Part shown: positions 10,101-21,023 of the stretch, in pieces
Position numbering within the stretch: position 1 is the first letter of the stretch
Layout of the letters: each line of letters starts with the position of its first letter
Source of the DNA: Patellaria atrata CBS 101060
Lineage: Eukaryota; Ascomycota; Dothideomycetes; Patellariales; Patellariaceae
DNA: 64,000 nt
Direction of reading: 5' to 3'
NCBI GenBank assembly: GCA_010093705.1
Contig: MU006089.1
Coordinates: forward strand, 154,875 to 218,874
Made by a program: the position numbers and the translations under genes
Notes under the pieces: generated by a model
The model's database searches: none
What the model was told of the DNA's origin: nothing
What the model saw: only the letters and a program-made list of their open reading frames with translations

Positions 10101-11690
10101 CTATTTCAGCTCCGACCACTCCGGTTGCCAAATGCTGAATTGCTTCTGGATCAGCGTGGCCCATGATGCGGTGCCAAAATCGCGTTGTAGCACTGATTGG
10201 AGGTCTCGGATCCGTGGACTTGTAAGCCACAAGGATAGATCCGGTGGACTTCTTGACTTCTGCATAGCTCAGCAGATAGTAATCGCCCTTTTCCAGGACT
10301 TTGCACACCTCAGTGCAGTCGCTGAACTCAAGAAGGCCGTTCTGATGATTCTAGAAGATCCCCTTTTTTTTCAACTGCTTAAGGCCGACGACGGAGGTAC
10401 TGAACTCCGGACAAAGATATACTTCTGTTAACTGGAGATTCCGTTTTCCCACGGGACCGTCTACTTCTACAGTTCACCTACCTTTCGCTAAGAGTTGGTA
10501 TATCCCCCTTCCAGCCTGAATCCACCGTTCCGTACAATAACTTTCGATGATAAGCAGACATTGAGGCTAGATCCAGAATCCAAAAGAACGGAGTCGTGGA
10601 GCCAATAATTGCTATCTAACTCGAGAGTTGATAGAACTGATCCTACCGGGCCTGAAGCGATTCCTCCGACGAACGCAATAACATCCTCCTGCTTAGAGCC
10701 GGTTTTGTCGGTTTTGTCGGATTTGCCAGCTTTCTCAGCTCTTGCCTTAACTCGTCGGATAGCTGATTGGCCGAATAGACTAAGCTCTAGAATCTTCGTG
10801 TCTACCATTTTCTGCGTTGCTTCCGAATATCCCTTCGTCTTTAGCACCTTAGGATTGATATACTAACAGTTAGACCAGAGGTGTTCCTTTCCGCACGGGC
10901 AAGTCCCCATATTGTCCGGTTTGGATGACTTCTTGTCCGACGAAACTGACGTTTAGGTGGTTGTTTCGGTGGTGGATTTGCCTTGGAAGGTCGCCATAAC
11001 ACTTCCGGTTGGTTCTTTGAGGAGCTGTGCTTGGTGGAAGTTCCGGAAATGGGAGATCATATCAGAAACCTCGACTTTAACTCCAGCGAATAACTTTTCA
11101 TCCACGCTCACGGTTTTTGACATTGCCCACTGTGGATAAGCTTTTGAAATACAGCTTAGCACGTCTCTGATCAGCTGCTCTCCACTGAGCTCGGTCACTC
11201 TATACAACACGCATCTGTCGTAGAGATTCGAAAAGGTCGTACACCAGGTCTCTATATTCGTCTTTTCGGCCGTACGGAGATGATACTTATATCGGTTGTA
11301 AGCTTCATCCCTTACCGTCCAATCTGTGAGCTGAAAACGGTCTTTTAGCTTCTTGAGCAACGAGAAGGGCTCTTTCGTTTCTTCGCTTAGGGGTAGATTG
11401 TCTGCAGGTACTGTATTAACAATCAACGTGAACAGATCTTAGCTCTCTTCTAGTCTTGCTCCTATGCAATTGCTCTATGGGCGTTGTAGAACAGTGCTAT
11501 CGTCTGGCTCGTCTCTCCGTCTGGCGCCTTTCCACTGGTAATCCAGTCGGATATGTATTTTGGCGTCTCTTCCCCTGATGATAATACCGGCTTTGTTGGG
11601 AGATCCGGATCACAATACTTCCATATCTGGTCGAACTCGGCTTTTCCTCTGATGACTAAGAACCAGGCTTGCCCAGTCGGAGGCATCTCT
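7148..11690 (-). mobile_element. Ty1/copia retrotransposon (fossil), larger copy, arm 2 of the inverted repeat
   Basis: On the minus strand the parts follow copia order. There is a gag-like region (about 11,690-10,950), a CCHC-type stretch near 10,900, and an aspartic protease with the DSGS core (about 10,570). A gag-pre-integrase zinc region (HRIMGHADPEAIQHL) lies around 10,150, then integrase to about 9,300 and the linker. Reverse transcriptase (YVDDMALLAR at about 8,010) and RNase H run down to 7,150. It is interrupted several times and no LTR pair could be recognised at its ends. Its RT/linker part is nearly identical to arm 1. The copy is non-functional; the near-identity of the arms suggests that the duplication, though not necessarily the element, is young. 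Confidence 0.9.
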
Positions 11691-12268
11691 CAAAAAGATG
11701 GATGATGTCGTAGAAGACGAGAAGTTTATTGAAGTCGACATAACTAATTGATAGCACAAGAGATTTTGAGGTTGATAAACAACGGTGAAGACAGTTCAAC
11801 TGTTCCTCAAAAGACACGAGTATAACGGATCAAAAGAAGAGTATAACCAGATTAGATTTAAGTAAGTTGTACGGCTTCAAAATAGCACAAAGGCCGGGCT
11901 CATAACTGTGAGAAAAACTGGATTTGCAGGTGCTCGGAGTATATCGCTTAATTGTGGAGGTTTAAGGCTACGGGATATATAAATGATGTTTCATCCACTA
12001 TGCAGTCAAATGGAAATAAAGTTATAATAATAAATTGTAATATCTTCTTTAGATTTCCATCTACTAAATATGAGTACCAGGACATTATTGTTACAGTACT
12101 TTAAGAAGGTAAGGTTGTGGAGGTACTGTACTCAGCAGGTGGTTGGTATACACGTAGTGCACGGAGTTCGGCGGGGGACAACTTTAGGTTTCTACTTGCA
12201 CAAAGTAGAAATATGAATCGTTACAATAACGAACTGGCACAAATTTACGATACTACACACCATTCTCC
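11691..12268. other. Intergenic DNA between the copia fossil and the tyrosyl-tRNA synthetase gene
   Basis: This 580-bp AT-rich stretch has no credible open frame. The left part may include degraded copia sequence; the right part should hold the promoter and 5' leader of the tyrosyl-tRNA synthetase gene. No TATA-like or other element stands out. Confidence 0.4.
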
Positions 12269-13772
12269 ATGGCAGGCTCGAGCTTGGAAGTACCCGAGAA
12301 ACTAGCCCTCATCAATGAGAACCTCGCTGAGATTCTCAATCCCGAGCTGATTGAGCGCGTCCTGGCTGAAGGGCGTAACCCAAGGATTTACTGGGGTGCG
12401 TTCAAATAATACATTTTCCACGACATTTCTATTTACGCAGCTCGTCACTAGCAAAAGAGGGACTAATAGTTGTTTTCTTCTAGGAACTGCAACGACAGGA
12501 CGGCCTCATTGTGGATACTTTGTTCCTGCTCTCAAGATTGCCCAATTCTTAGCTGCCGGATGCGAAGTTGTCGTGCTCCTAGCAGATATTCATGGATTTC
12601 TCGACAACCTCAAGGCTCCCCTCGAGCTTGTGGAAAAACGAGCTGAGTAAGAATCATCTGTTTAACTCTGTTCACAATTAGCTGAAAGAGAAAGGTTTTA
12701 TCGCTACACCATTGCATCTATCCTCAAAGCTGTCGGCGTGCCCACCGAGTTGAACAACCTCAAATTCATCCTTGGTAGCTCTTACCAAAAGAGCCCAGAA
12801 TATATTATGGATGTGTATAAGCTATCATCTTTAGTCTCGGAACATGATGCAAAAAAGGCAGGCGCCGAAATTGTAAAGCAATCGGAGAGTGCTCCCCTTA
12901 GCGGTCTGCTCTATCCGATCCTCCAGGTATTAGACGAACAGCACTTAGATGTTGACGCTCATTTTGGGGGTGCGTTGAATCTTGAGCTTGCACCATAAAG
13001 GGAGCCTGACTAATCTGAGACAGGGCTTGATCAGCGGAAGTTGTTCACAGCTGCAAAGGAGTGGTTACCCAAGATTGGATACAAAGAGGTATATCTATAT
13101 CTCCAGAATGTGTAACTCTCCCATTCTTGTGCTTATACATCTTTAGCGCGCACATCTCATGAACCCTATGGTTCCAGGGTTACATGGTGGAAAGTATGGC
13201 CGCCGGATCTCCTCGTTACCGACTCAAGCTAACCCGTCAATAGGATGTCTGCCAGTGATCCGGACAGCAAGATTGACCTTCTTGATCCTCCAGATCTTGT
13301 CACTAAGAAGATCCGTAAAGCAGTTGCTGCTCCGCAGATTGTGGAAGAGAACGGCCTTCTAGCCTTCATTGAATTCGTCTTACTCCCCGCTTCCGCTTTA
13401 AGTGGCCGTCGAGAGTTCCGTGTGGAGCGCGAAAGAGATGGTTTAGAGCCCCTGGTCTACGTCAATATTGGGCAGATGCACAATGATTATAGGAATGATA
13501 TTGTATGTTGGAGGAGCCGCTTTTTATGTTAGTTTCTAATGGCTTTGCAGTTAACACCGCAACTCTTAAAACCTGCCGTAGCAGCAGGCCTGAATAAGCT
13601 TTTAGCACCTATTCAGGAGGCATATCAAGCTTCAACTGAATGGCAAGAGATCGCCTTGAAAGCATATCCTCCACCACCTAGTCAGAAGAAGGAGAAGAAG
13701 GTCAAAAATAAAGGGTCTAAGTATCCTGGATCAAAGGACACCTCAGCTCCGGAGAACGCAAATCAAGTGTAA
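12269..13772 (+). CDS. TYS1: Tyrosyl-tRNA synthetase, cytosolic
   Basis: This class I aminoacyl-tRNA synthetase joins tyrosine to tRNA-Tyr in the cytosol. Exons: 12269-12395, 12484-12646, 12689-12969, 13024-13088, 13147-13193, 13244-13502 and 13551-13772, giving 387 residues, close to the roughly 390 of yeast Tys1. The HIGH-type ATP-binding motif appears as TGRPHCGYF at the start of exon 2. The KMSKS loop appears as [11 protein letters not shown] and is split by the intron between exons 5 and 6. The [16 protein letters not shown] and FGGLDQRK blocks are typical of eukaryotic and archaeal TyrRS. The tail is Lys-rich ([10 protein letters not shown]), as in fungal homologues that bind tRNA. Intron 2 is only 42 nt; its acceptor at 12687-12688 was chosen because it alone keeps the frame. 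Other borders are canonical. Confidence 0.95.
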
Positions 13773-15296
13773 AATACTATCTCTAGTGATCAAAGTCCTC
13801 AGATTCCACACATACCGTTAGTCATTGAGACCATCCATAAATTCATAAAGCTTGCTCTTCGAACCGTTGTCCTCCATACTAGCAATCCGATCAGATAATA
13901 TGCCTCCTAAGACTTAAAGTCCACAACTCTCGTCGGATCGTCAACCTTCGCCCGATGTATTATTACCATCTCGAATCATCAACTCTTTCTTGTACACTCA
14001 CGGAATATCAATCAATTAACTTGCGTCTGGAAACCCCCAAGTATCTAGAGGAACGTATAGAATCTTACTTTATTCCTGAAAGGATCGACGGGAACTTGAG
14101 CCTAGATTTCTCCGACAGAGTGGTTTCGGTCTGATGGAAGTTCGGACTCTAAGGCCAGTTTACAACGATCAAATTCGTGTCCGCACGCCGTATTTCGTCA
14201 GAATACTCATAGAGCTCTGGGACTTTTTAGTGTGATCAATGAAAAAGAAAATTCCGAGCGTTTGAGGTCTGATTGAGACCAGAAGATTGTCCACTACAGA
14301 AGAGGCCCTTCCAGTCATTTTCATATGGAGCAACAAGTCTTGCATTCTATTTTCAGGCTATCCAACCCATTTATACGTTACTTCTTCACCCACCTTAAGG
14401 AGTACTTTTGACCGCTCGTGTTGCTGCTCACTGGTAAGAAACCTGGGTATCTGAAGCCTCTACTTTTGCGGAAATCGCGAGTACGTCATAAATCACCCCC
14501 AAAATACGTGGACATCATGCTCTCTTGTCAGACAATCTAATTTATTTTCCGGTAATGGCGTGAAAACATCGCCACATCTTTGTGAGATTTATGAGTGAAG
14601 CGACAAACAAAATCTCATCACATCACTCCAAAGTCTTCGATATCAATACCTGAATCTATTTTCTAGATTCTTCTTGTGAGGGATATGAAGATCAGAATAC
14701 GCTATTCATCTCAATACCCTCCAGACCCATAGAACTCGTGAAGGAGTGATAGTTAAGGCCTCAACTTTTCTACCCATGTGAGCGTATGTGAGCTAGAAAC
14801 CATAATATGGGCCTCGAATGACAACTGAGGATTTCCCCGTCGGAGTTGAACAGTTTTCGAGAAACAAAGTAGTGTATCAATCTTTCTTCTCGAACTCGGT
14901 TTCAAGGTTGTATCCACTTTGGCACATCGTCATCCACCTTCCAATACCCTACTCTGTTCCACCGATCAATTTACCAATATATCCTATTCCTATTTCCAGG
15001 GGGAAAACAAGGCTTTGCGGTATTTCATGGGTCTCCGAAGGTTTTTAACGGAGCAAAAGTACGAACCAATACAAGAATTTGAAAGGTGTCAAAAGACAAA
15101 GTCGGGCCAGTGTCAATCATCGGCAGATATATTCAGTAGTGATGATCATGTTCGGCTCTTACACAATCAGAATTCTAGTTTCATGAATCATATTCTCCGC
15201 ATAAGGATAATAATGGATAATATTACATGAACCTAGACAATACGAAGAGATTATTTCCAATGGTTGGTAATCTTTTTTTTGACTCCAAGCGGAATC
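13773..15296. other. Intergenic DNA between convergent genes
   Basis: About 1.5 kb separates the stops of the tyrosyl-tRNA synthetase gene (+) and the sulfate permease gene (-). It must hold both 3' ends. Short open frames (for example near 14,818-15,230) have no recognisable motif and look random. No repeat, tRNA or transposon was recognised. Confidence 0.4.
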
Positions 15297-17914
15297 TCAA
15301 GTTTTCGGATCAGTAATAGGACCTCTCCTCTCGATAGTCAAAAGTGCGCTATGCACAGCTGCGGCAACATCCACATGAAAGAACGGCCTGTTGATACCTA
15401 CCACTGGAGCTACCTTTGGCGAAAAGGCAGCAGTAACTTTTTCGTCTACCGCCTGTTGCCCCGTGGCCTTACATTCATGTACCTCCCCATCCTCAATGTC
15501 CGGAGTGCACCTCCGTTCTAGATCACCATCCTCTCGTGCGCCGCCTATATCAGCGACACTGTAAAGTGGCTCCCAATGGCCAAGCTTGTCAAGATTGGAT
15601 GCGGTTGGGTAGCCGAAACCAGCAGCCGCAAGGGCACGCTTCGTCCATCGATTAGTGATACAAGCGATATGCCAGTCGACAATCTCTGGCGCAGCATAAC
15701 GATCAAACTGGTTGCGGATGTCAATAAGACCCTGAATCGAAGTAACATCAACATTGTTGACAGATGAGAAATCAAGGATGACAGCGCGCAGGATCGGACG
15801 ACTATCATCAGTATCGATTCGCTGCCCGCGACGAAGACCAGGATCATTCCAGGGGCGGTCCTACAGCCCTGTTAGTGAAATGTATCTTATTATAAGATGA
15901 TAATTCTCCTTACTCCAATCTTTGTATAGTTAGTCAACTGCGTACGCCTAGTGTGCTTGAAAAGATGCTCTGTGAGCGCGTCTAAATAGTGAGCCTGGTT
16001 GACATATGTAAAACCTTCACTGAAACGGTAGATGAAAACTCCCGGATGGGGTTTCTGCACGTCGATGAGTGGGTTTGAGCCATCCTGATGTTCGATAGGG
16101 AGGAAAGCTTCGCGGGATGAGGTATTTTCAGTACTATCGTTGTGCTTATCTTCTCTTAGAAGCTCCTCCTTAGTGACATAGTGGATTTTAACGCGCCCAA
16201 GGACAAATGCTTTAGCCTTAGCAAGGCGGAAAAGTAAGAGTGCTGCTGAAGCTCCGACCGTCGCATAGATTCCGTTTTCTATGTTAGTAAATATAGTCAC
16301 GAAAATACCACCAAAAAAGATAACCACCTCCAAGGGTGATACCTCCCAAAATTTGTACACCACATTCGGAGGGGTTATCAAGTCGAAAACGGCGTGGATA
16401 ATCAAACCTGCCAGACTAGCCATCGGGATATAGTAGAACACGGAGGTTAGGGCGTACAAAGCGAGAAGGACCATGACAGCCGTAAAGATACCAGCAAGAG
16501 GGGTTCGTACACCAGCTTTAGATTTAATAGCTGTTCGAGAAAAGGAGCCCGTAGCTGGATAGCCGCCAAGGAAGGGCCCAAAAAGATTTGTGAACCCTAC
16601 TGCGACAAGTTCTTGACTAGGATTAATTGTGTAGTTATTGATTCTACCAAAAGATTTGGAGATGGCGATATGCTCGATCAGCAAAACAATAAGGGATGCA
16701 GGAAGATCGGGTGCAAACAGCTCGATAGTTCTCTTTCGGACAACTGGGACACCAGCATGCTGAAAACCTAAAAATGGTATGTCAATATCAAGAACAAGAA
16801 AGGGGAAGGTCATGCTAAAGTGACTCACCTCTTGGGACTGTCCCCAAAATCTTAAATCTCGCCTTCTTTGCGTCATCAATATTCTTGTTGACAAGCCAGC
16901 TGATCATGGTGTAGAGCAGAATGACGAAAACCATGCGAAGAGTGGAGACGAAGAACCAGAGTTTTTGTTTCTGAGGATGGATCCGAGACATCCAAGAGCA
17001 AAAGTACTTGATTCCGTAGAGCATAAACAATGCTGATAATCCCATGGTAGCGTCAATTTTAGTATCGCCGAGTTGTTTCAGCGTGTTAATGATAACGAGG
17101 TATGTTGCTTCCCGGGTCTTGATGCCCTTGATTCCCATCATGGCCGGTACTTGTCCAGCAGCAATGCTGATTGCGGCGCCAGTCATAAAAGAGGTGATTG
17201 CTGAAAGTGGGATGAATTCGACGATCCAGCCTAGACGCGCCAAACCGATAAAGAGTAGCACAGCACCACAGATGACGGACAGTGACCGGGCGATTTCTTC
17301 AGACGGTATATCTGGATCTTGATCCTGTACTCGAAGCACGATATTACCAACAAGTGTTGACATGACAGCGACGGTCTCCAACAACTGTCAGTACGTTGCC
17401 AAGGGAGGGTTTGAGTGGGGTTCAGAGAAGAACTTACTCCGATGGTGATGTCCTTGGACGTTGCGAAAGCCCAGTACAACAGAAAGCCGACAAAAGAGGT
17501 GTACAATCCGAATTCTGGGGGCAGTTGTGCGAGGAGGGCATAAGCCATACCCTGCGGGATCACTACGAAACCCACGGTGATTCCTTTTGCGATCATTGTT
17601 AGCAAATTCTCGTGATTGCCTTGTGCAGGAGAGTTTCAATTACCGGCAATCAAGTCTCCTATAAGCCATTGAACATTGTAGTGGAGAATCCAGTTGAGGA
17701 AGGGGAACAAGGTATGAAGATAATGCTTTGTGCCTGCAGTCGTAGGTTGAAAACGAGACAACCATTCCCCGGTGGTGGGCTCTTTTTCGTAATATGCTCC
17801 AATTGTAGAGCTCGAGGAAACTGAAATATGCTCTTTGGGCTCATCACGATAATCGACATCTATGCGAAGAACTTTCGCAATGACACGGCCGATACGCTCT
17901 CTTTTCGTAGTCAT
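15297..17914 (-). CDS. SulP-family sulfate permease
   Basis: A plasma-membrane sulfate importer of the SLC26/SulP family, like yeast Sul1/Sul2 and Neurospora CYS-14; it would supply sulfate for cysteine and methionine synthesis. Exons on the minus strand: 17914-17644, 17583-17438, 17384-16829, 16767-15914 and 15860-15297, giving 796 residues. The SulP signature is clear (GFVVIPQGMAYALLAQLPPEFGLYTSFVG region, near residue 100), followed by about a dozen hydrophobic segments, the conserved NLFGPFLGGYPATGSFSRTA loop, and a C-terminal STAS domain (VILDFSSVNNVDVTSIQGL). Intron 1 has a textbook GCTAAC branch site. The family is often controlled by sulfur-regulator bZIP factors; no such site was verified here. 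Sul1/Sul2 orthology cannot be decided. Confidence 0.93.
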
Positions 17915-18224
17915 GTCAAGTGTGACTGGAAAGTCTGGTCCTCGACGGTTTTGGGGAGACGGATAGACAAGAAAAAGACGGAATACTGGGCAGCTTTATG
18001 CAATCAATTGCCTTCAAAGCCATGATAATGGTTTGCTGTTGTTTCTTGGAAAAAGGAATACTGGCATCGCTCAGCTTGATGCCCAGGCTCCGTCTCTGGT
18101 GGTGACATGAAGCCTTTTTTTTCTTCTTCCCCTTCTTCTCTCTGGATTTCTTGGTTGACATTCGATGTGTTGACCCGATAGCATATGTCAGGATTCATCG
18201 AGACTATGCTCCGTATCAACCTAA

Positions 18225-18825
18225 GCTTCATCCCACAATCCCGCTTCTGGCACTGCAGGGTACCTGAAATGTCGCCTATTTTCAGTCTTTTCAGTCTTTT
18301 CAGTCATTTCAGCATCTCTCATCGCCATTATTGGTGTATTCCAAGCCTGGAAGCTGCCTCCACCACCTTGGGATTGGACCTTTACGGAAGGCGACCTTTG
18401 GAACTATGGAAGTCGCGATGATGGGGCAGAATTTCGTCATCTACTTGGCTGTCTTGGCTATCCATCTAATCTGGACTTCACAACCTGGATTAAGGTAAGG
18501 TACCTTTATCCTACAAAGGTATCATTCACTTCACAATCACTATCATCACCGCCTATCATGTACTAATGTCTAAAATAATGTTGAAATATAATATAGTCCA
18601 AACGCAATTTTCAATCCTCTAATCGATGAAAATCATCTTATCCATCTCTGCATATCTTTCAGAGGCGCAATATCAGATGTTGTTCAGGCATGGTATCATC
18701 ACAGGACGTTTTGGCGATATTTCAAAAATAAAGTCGTGTCTTTCATTCATTCTTCCTTGCGAATCTGGTCTTCGGCTTTACGCGAGAGGTCGAGAGGTCG
18801 AGAGGTCGAGAACTACCTGGCTTGA
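18225..18825 (+). CDS. Possible small spliced gene or gene relic, start unresolved
   Basis: Two open stretches look coding and join in frame. The first, up to 18499, has a hydrophobic segment (SASLIAIIGVFQAW) followed by KLPPPPWDWTFTEGDLWN and later LGYPSNLDFTTWIK. A GTACCT donor at 18500 and a TAG acceptor ending at 18596, preceded by a CTAAT branch-like site, remove 97 nt and keep the frame. The second stretch reads through NPLIDENHLIHLC and VVQAWYHHRTFWRYFKNK to a TGA at 18823-18825. No ATG occurs in the upstream frame (it is open from 18225), so the start must lie in an earlier exon or is lost. I recognise no family. It could be a chance open frame or a decaying gene. Confidence 0.35.
18256..18312 (+). 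repeat. Short tandem repeat of TTTTCAGTC
   Basis: From about 18279 to 18312 the sequence repeats a 9-bp unit (TTTTCAGTC) three to four times. Each unit ends in a polypyrimidine-CAG that could act as a splice acceptor in the same phase, which makes the 5' end of the adjoining gene candidate hard to resolve. Confidence 0.6.
18783..18812 (+). repeat. Tandem GAGAGGTC repeat
   Basis: About three and a half copies of an 8-bp unit (GAGAGGTC) lie near the 3' end of the small gene candidate. In its frame they encode Arg/Glu/Gly/Ser-rich residues. Confidence 0.7.
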
Positions 18826-21023
18826 TCAATTGACCGCACACGATGGGGAAATTGACGGACCTTAAAGTTAGCAGTGTCCCAATGGCATACAGGTAGATGA
18901 AAAATGTACAGTTCAAATGAACGATTACAGTTTGATGCCATTCGAAACCATATTCGCTCCATCAAACTCCTGATTGACCTTTCAAAGAACTCTATCGCTT
19001 TCGATTCGGAGGAGCAATCAGACGGGATTTGCATTCTTGGTTTCAACGCAGTCACTCTCTTTCTGCCAATATTATGACTTTATGCAGGAATTCATCACGT
19101 AAAATGTCTCCCACATGGCGGTTTCCAAAGCCGCAGTTAGCAACCCAAAAGCTGTCAAGCAATATGACCCATTATTGTTTGTTGCGTACGTGACAAGGGT
19201 ACATACGTTCTGGAATGCCTCTAGAGCCCTCTACAAATAGGAATCCGAAAGATACTGAATGATCCAAAGCTCTGGGATCCTAGGATGAGGAAGCCAAGGG
19301 GTAGGTCTCGAACGTCACGCACTCCAGTCTGCGTAAACCAAGTCCGTTGATCAGAAAGCTACATCTCACTTCAAATAATTTAAGTCATATTGCATCACTG
19401 CAATCATGCCGCAACCTAATAAGCTCCACAAAGTTCTATTCTCATTACATCTGAATACCTGCAGTGTGTGCTCAACCACCCTCCCACACTACAATTGGCT
19501 CTTATTGGAAGCGGACTACTCCACGTCGCGGAATACAATCCCTTCTCAAGAATTCAGGAGACTGTTTGATTAGTTCACGAGCTTGACACTTACCATCCTC
19601 CAACTCAGGCCATTTATTGTTGCCCCCACCCCCTTTTTGAGCCTTTTTAACCGTTGACAGTTTTCCTTATTTCACCCTAGAATTTGGTGGGTTTCTCCTT
19701 GCACCTGTCTTCAGTTCCCTCCGCATCGTCGATAGCACTGTGGCCTATCATTCCACTGGTTTAAATTGTTCAGAATCCACCGGCTCACCGGTGAATTTTA
19801 CGCACATCAGTACTCCTGTCCAAAGCTATTCGTTATCTCCAATTCACATCCCAACTAACATTTAGTTTCTTCCCTTCTAGCACGGTAGTTATACCGTGAT
19901 CGCTATTAATATGTTATGTGCAAGTTTGAGAACCCGCTACATGGAAATACTCGCAAATTTGCGACAATTACTATAACAAGATACACGTTCTATTTCGACA
20001 CCAATCTACCCTAAGACGTAGGTATCTGTTTAAGATAACATTGAGGCGGAAATTTCACATACACAGAAGCCTAGGCCTGATGCATGAGTGCTATCCTGGA
20101 ATCTCTCAGGTTTTACGTACAATAATATTCAAAATCACATTAATCTATGTTGCTTATTACTCGTCCCCTGTGTATCTTAGTGAATATCCTTTACACTCCA
20201 TAAACTTTTGATACACGCCACCGCTAAGAATCAACTTCGGCCGCTTCTAATACAAAAACAGTCCGTACAGCTAAGTCGGAAGGATTCTCGATGTAGATGT
20301 ACGCTAGCTAGGGCTGTTCTTAAGGTACGCTTCGTCCTGGTAGTATTCATCTTCAACATTGTACGTTAGTCATACGCACGAAGTGATTCAACTGTCGTTT
20401 GACCTTACAGTGCTTTTCTCTTAGGTGCTCAACGAAGTATCAAGATGTCGCTCATAATCAAACGCCATGTTGATAATAATTAATCCCGTCTCTGATATGA
20501 AAGCGCTTTGAACCCGGGCAGTACTAGATTCAATACAGAGTGTAATCATCCTCGTCATTAAAGCATGAACTATTAATACTAGCTAAAAGCCCAGGGAGAG
20601 TAGGTCTAAGGTCCTGCTTGCACCGACGAGGGCTATAGTTTAGATATGGTGGATTCGTATATGATCGATATAGTTGTCCAAGAAAATGATGTCCTCAATC
20701 AACATACCTTCGAATCGTTTGGTGTAAAAGGTCCCAATATTGAACATAGCATTTTAGAAATGTTGATAATAATCGGAGCAGATTCAAGTTCGAATCATAA
20801 GGATTGACTCTGGCTCATATGATCGAGTTAAAACAAAGGGGAATGCTGATAGGTTCTAACTACGAAAGTCAAGTTTCGATTCAGATTGCAACAATCTGGA
20901 ATGCCCATCATTTCTGGGTAGCGAAGTGCGTCGTCGTCAGTGAGGTGACAGCAGTACCCATCTTATGATATTTTCTACTTGAGACTATTATATCTACGAT
21001 TCATGAGGTATCACTTAATCAAC
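18826..21023. other. Long intergenic region without a recognised gene
   Basis: Some 2.2 kb of AT-rich DNA lie between the small gene candidate and the 3' end of the M16 peptidase gene. No frame longer than about 80 codons looks coding on either strand. No terminal repeats or transposase fragments were recognised. It could be a decayed repeat or hold an unspotted non-coding RNA. Confidence 0.4.

Noticed and set aside
7148-11690. Intact, potentially active copia element
   Set aside because: Several interruptions and no recognisable LTR pair; it is a fossil.
15545-15847. 100-codon minus-strand frame in the last sulfate-permease exon
   Set aside because: It is in the wrong frame; the STAS domain reads in another minus-strand frame of the same exon.
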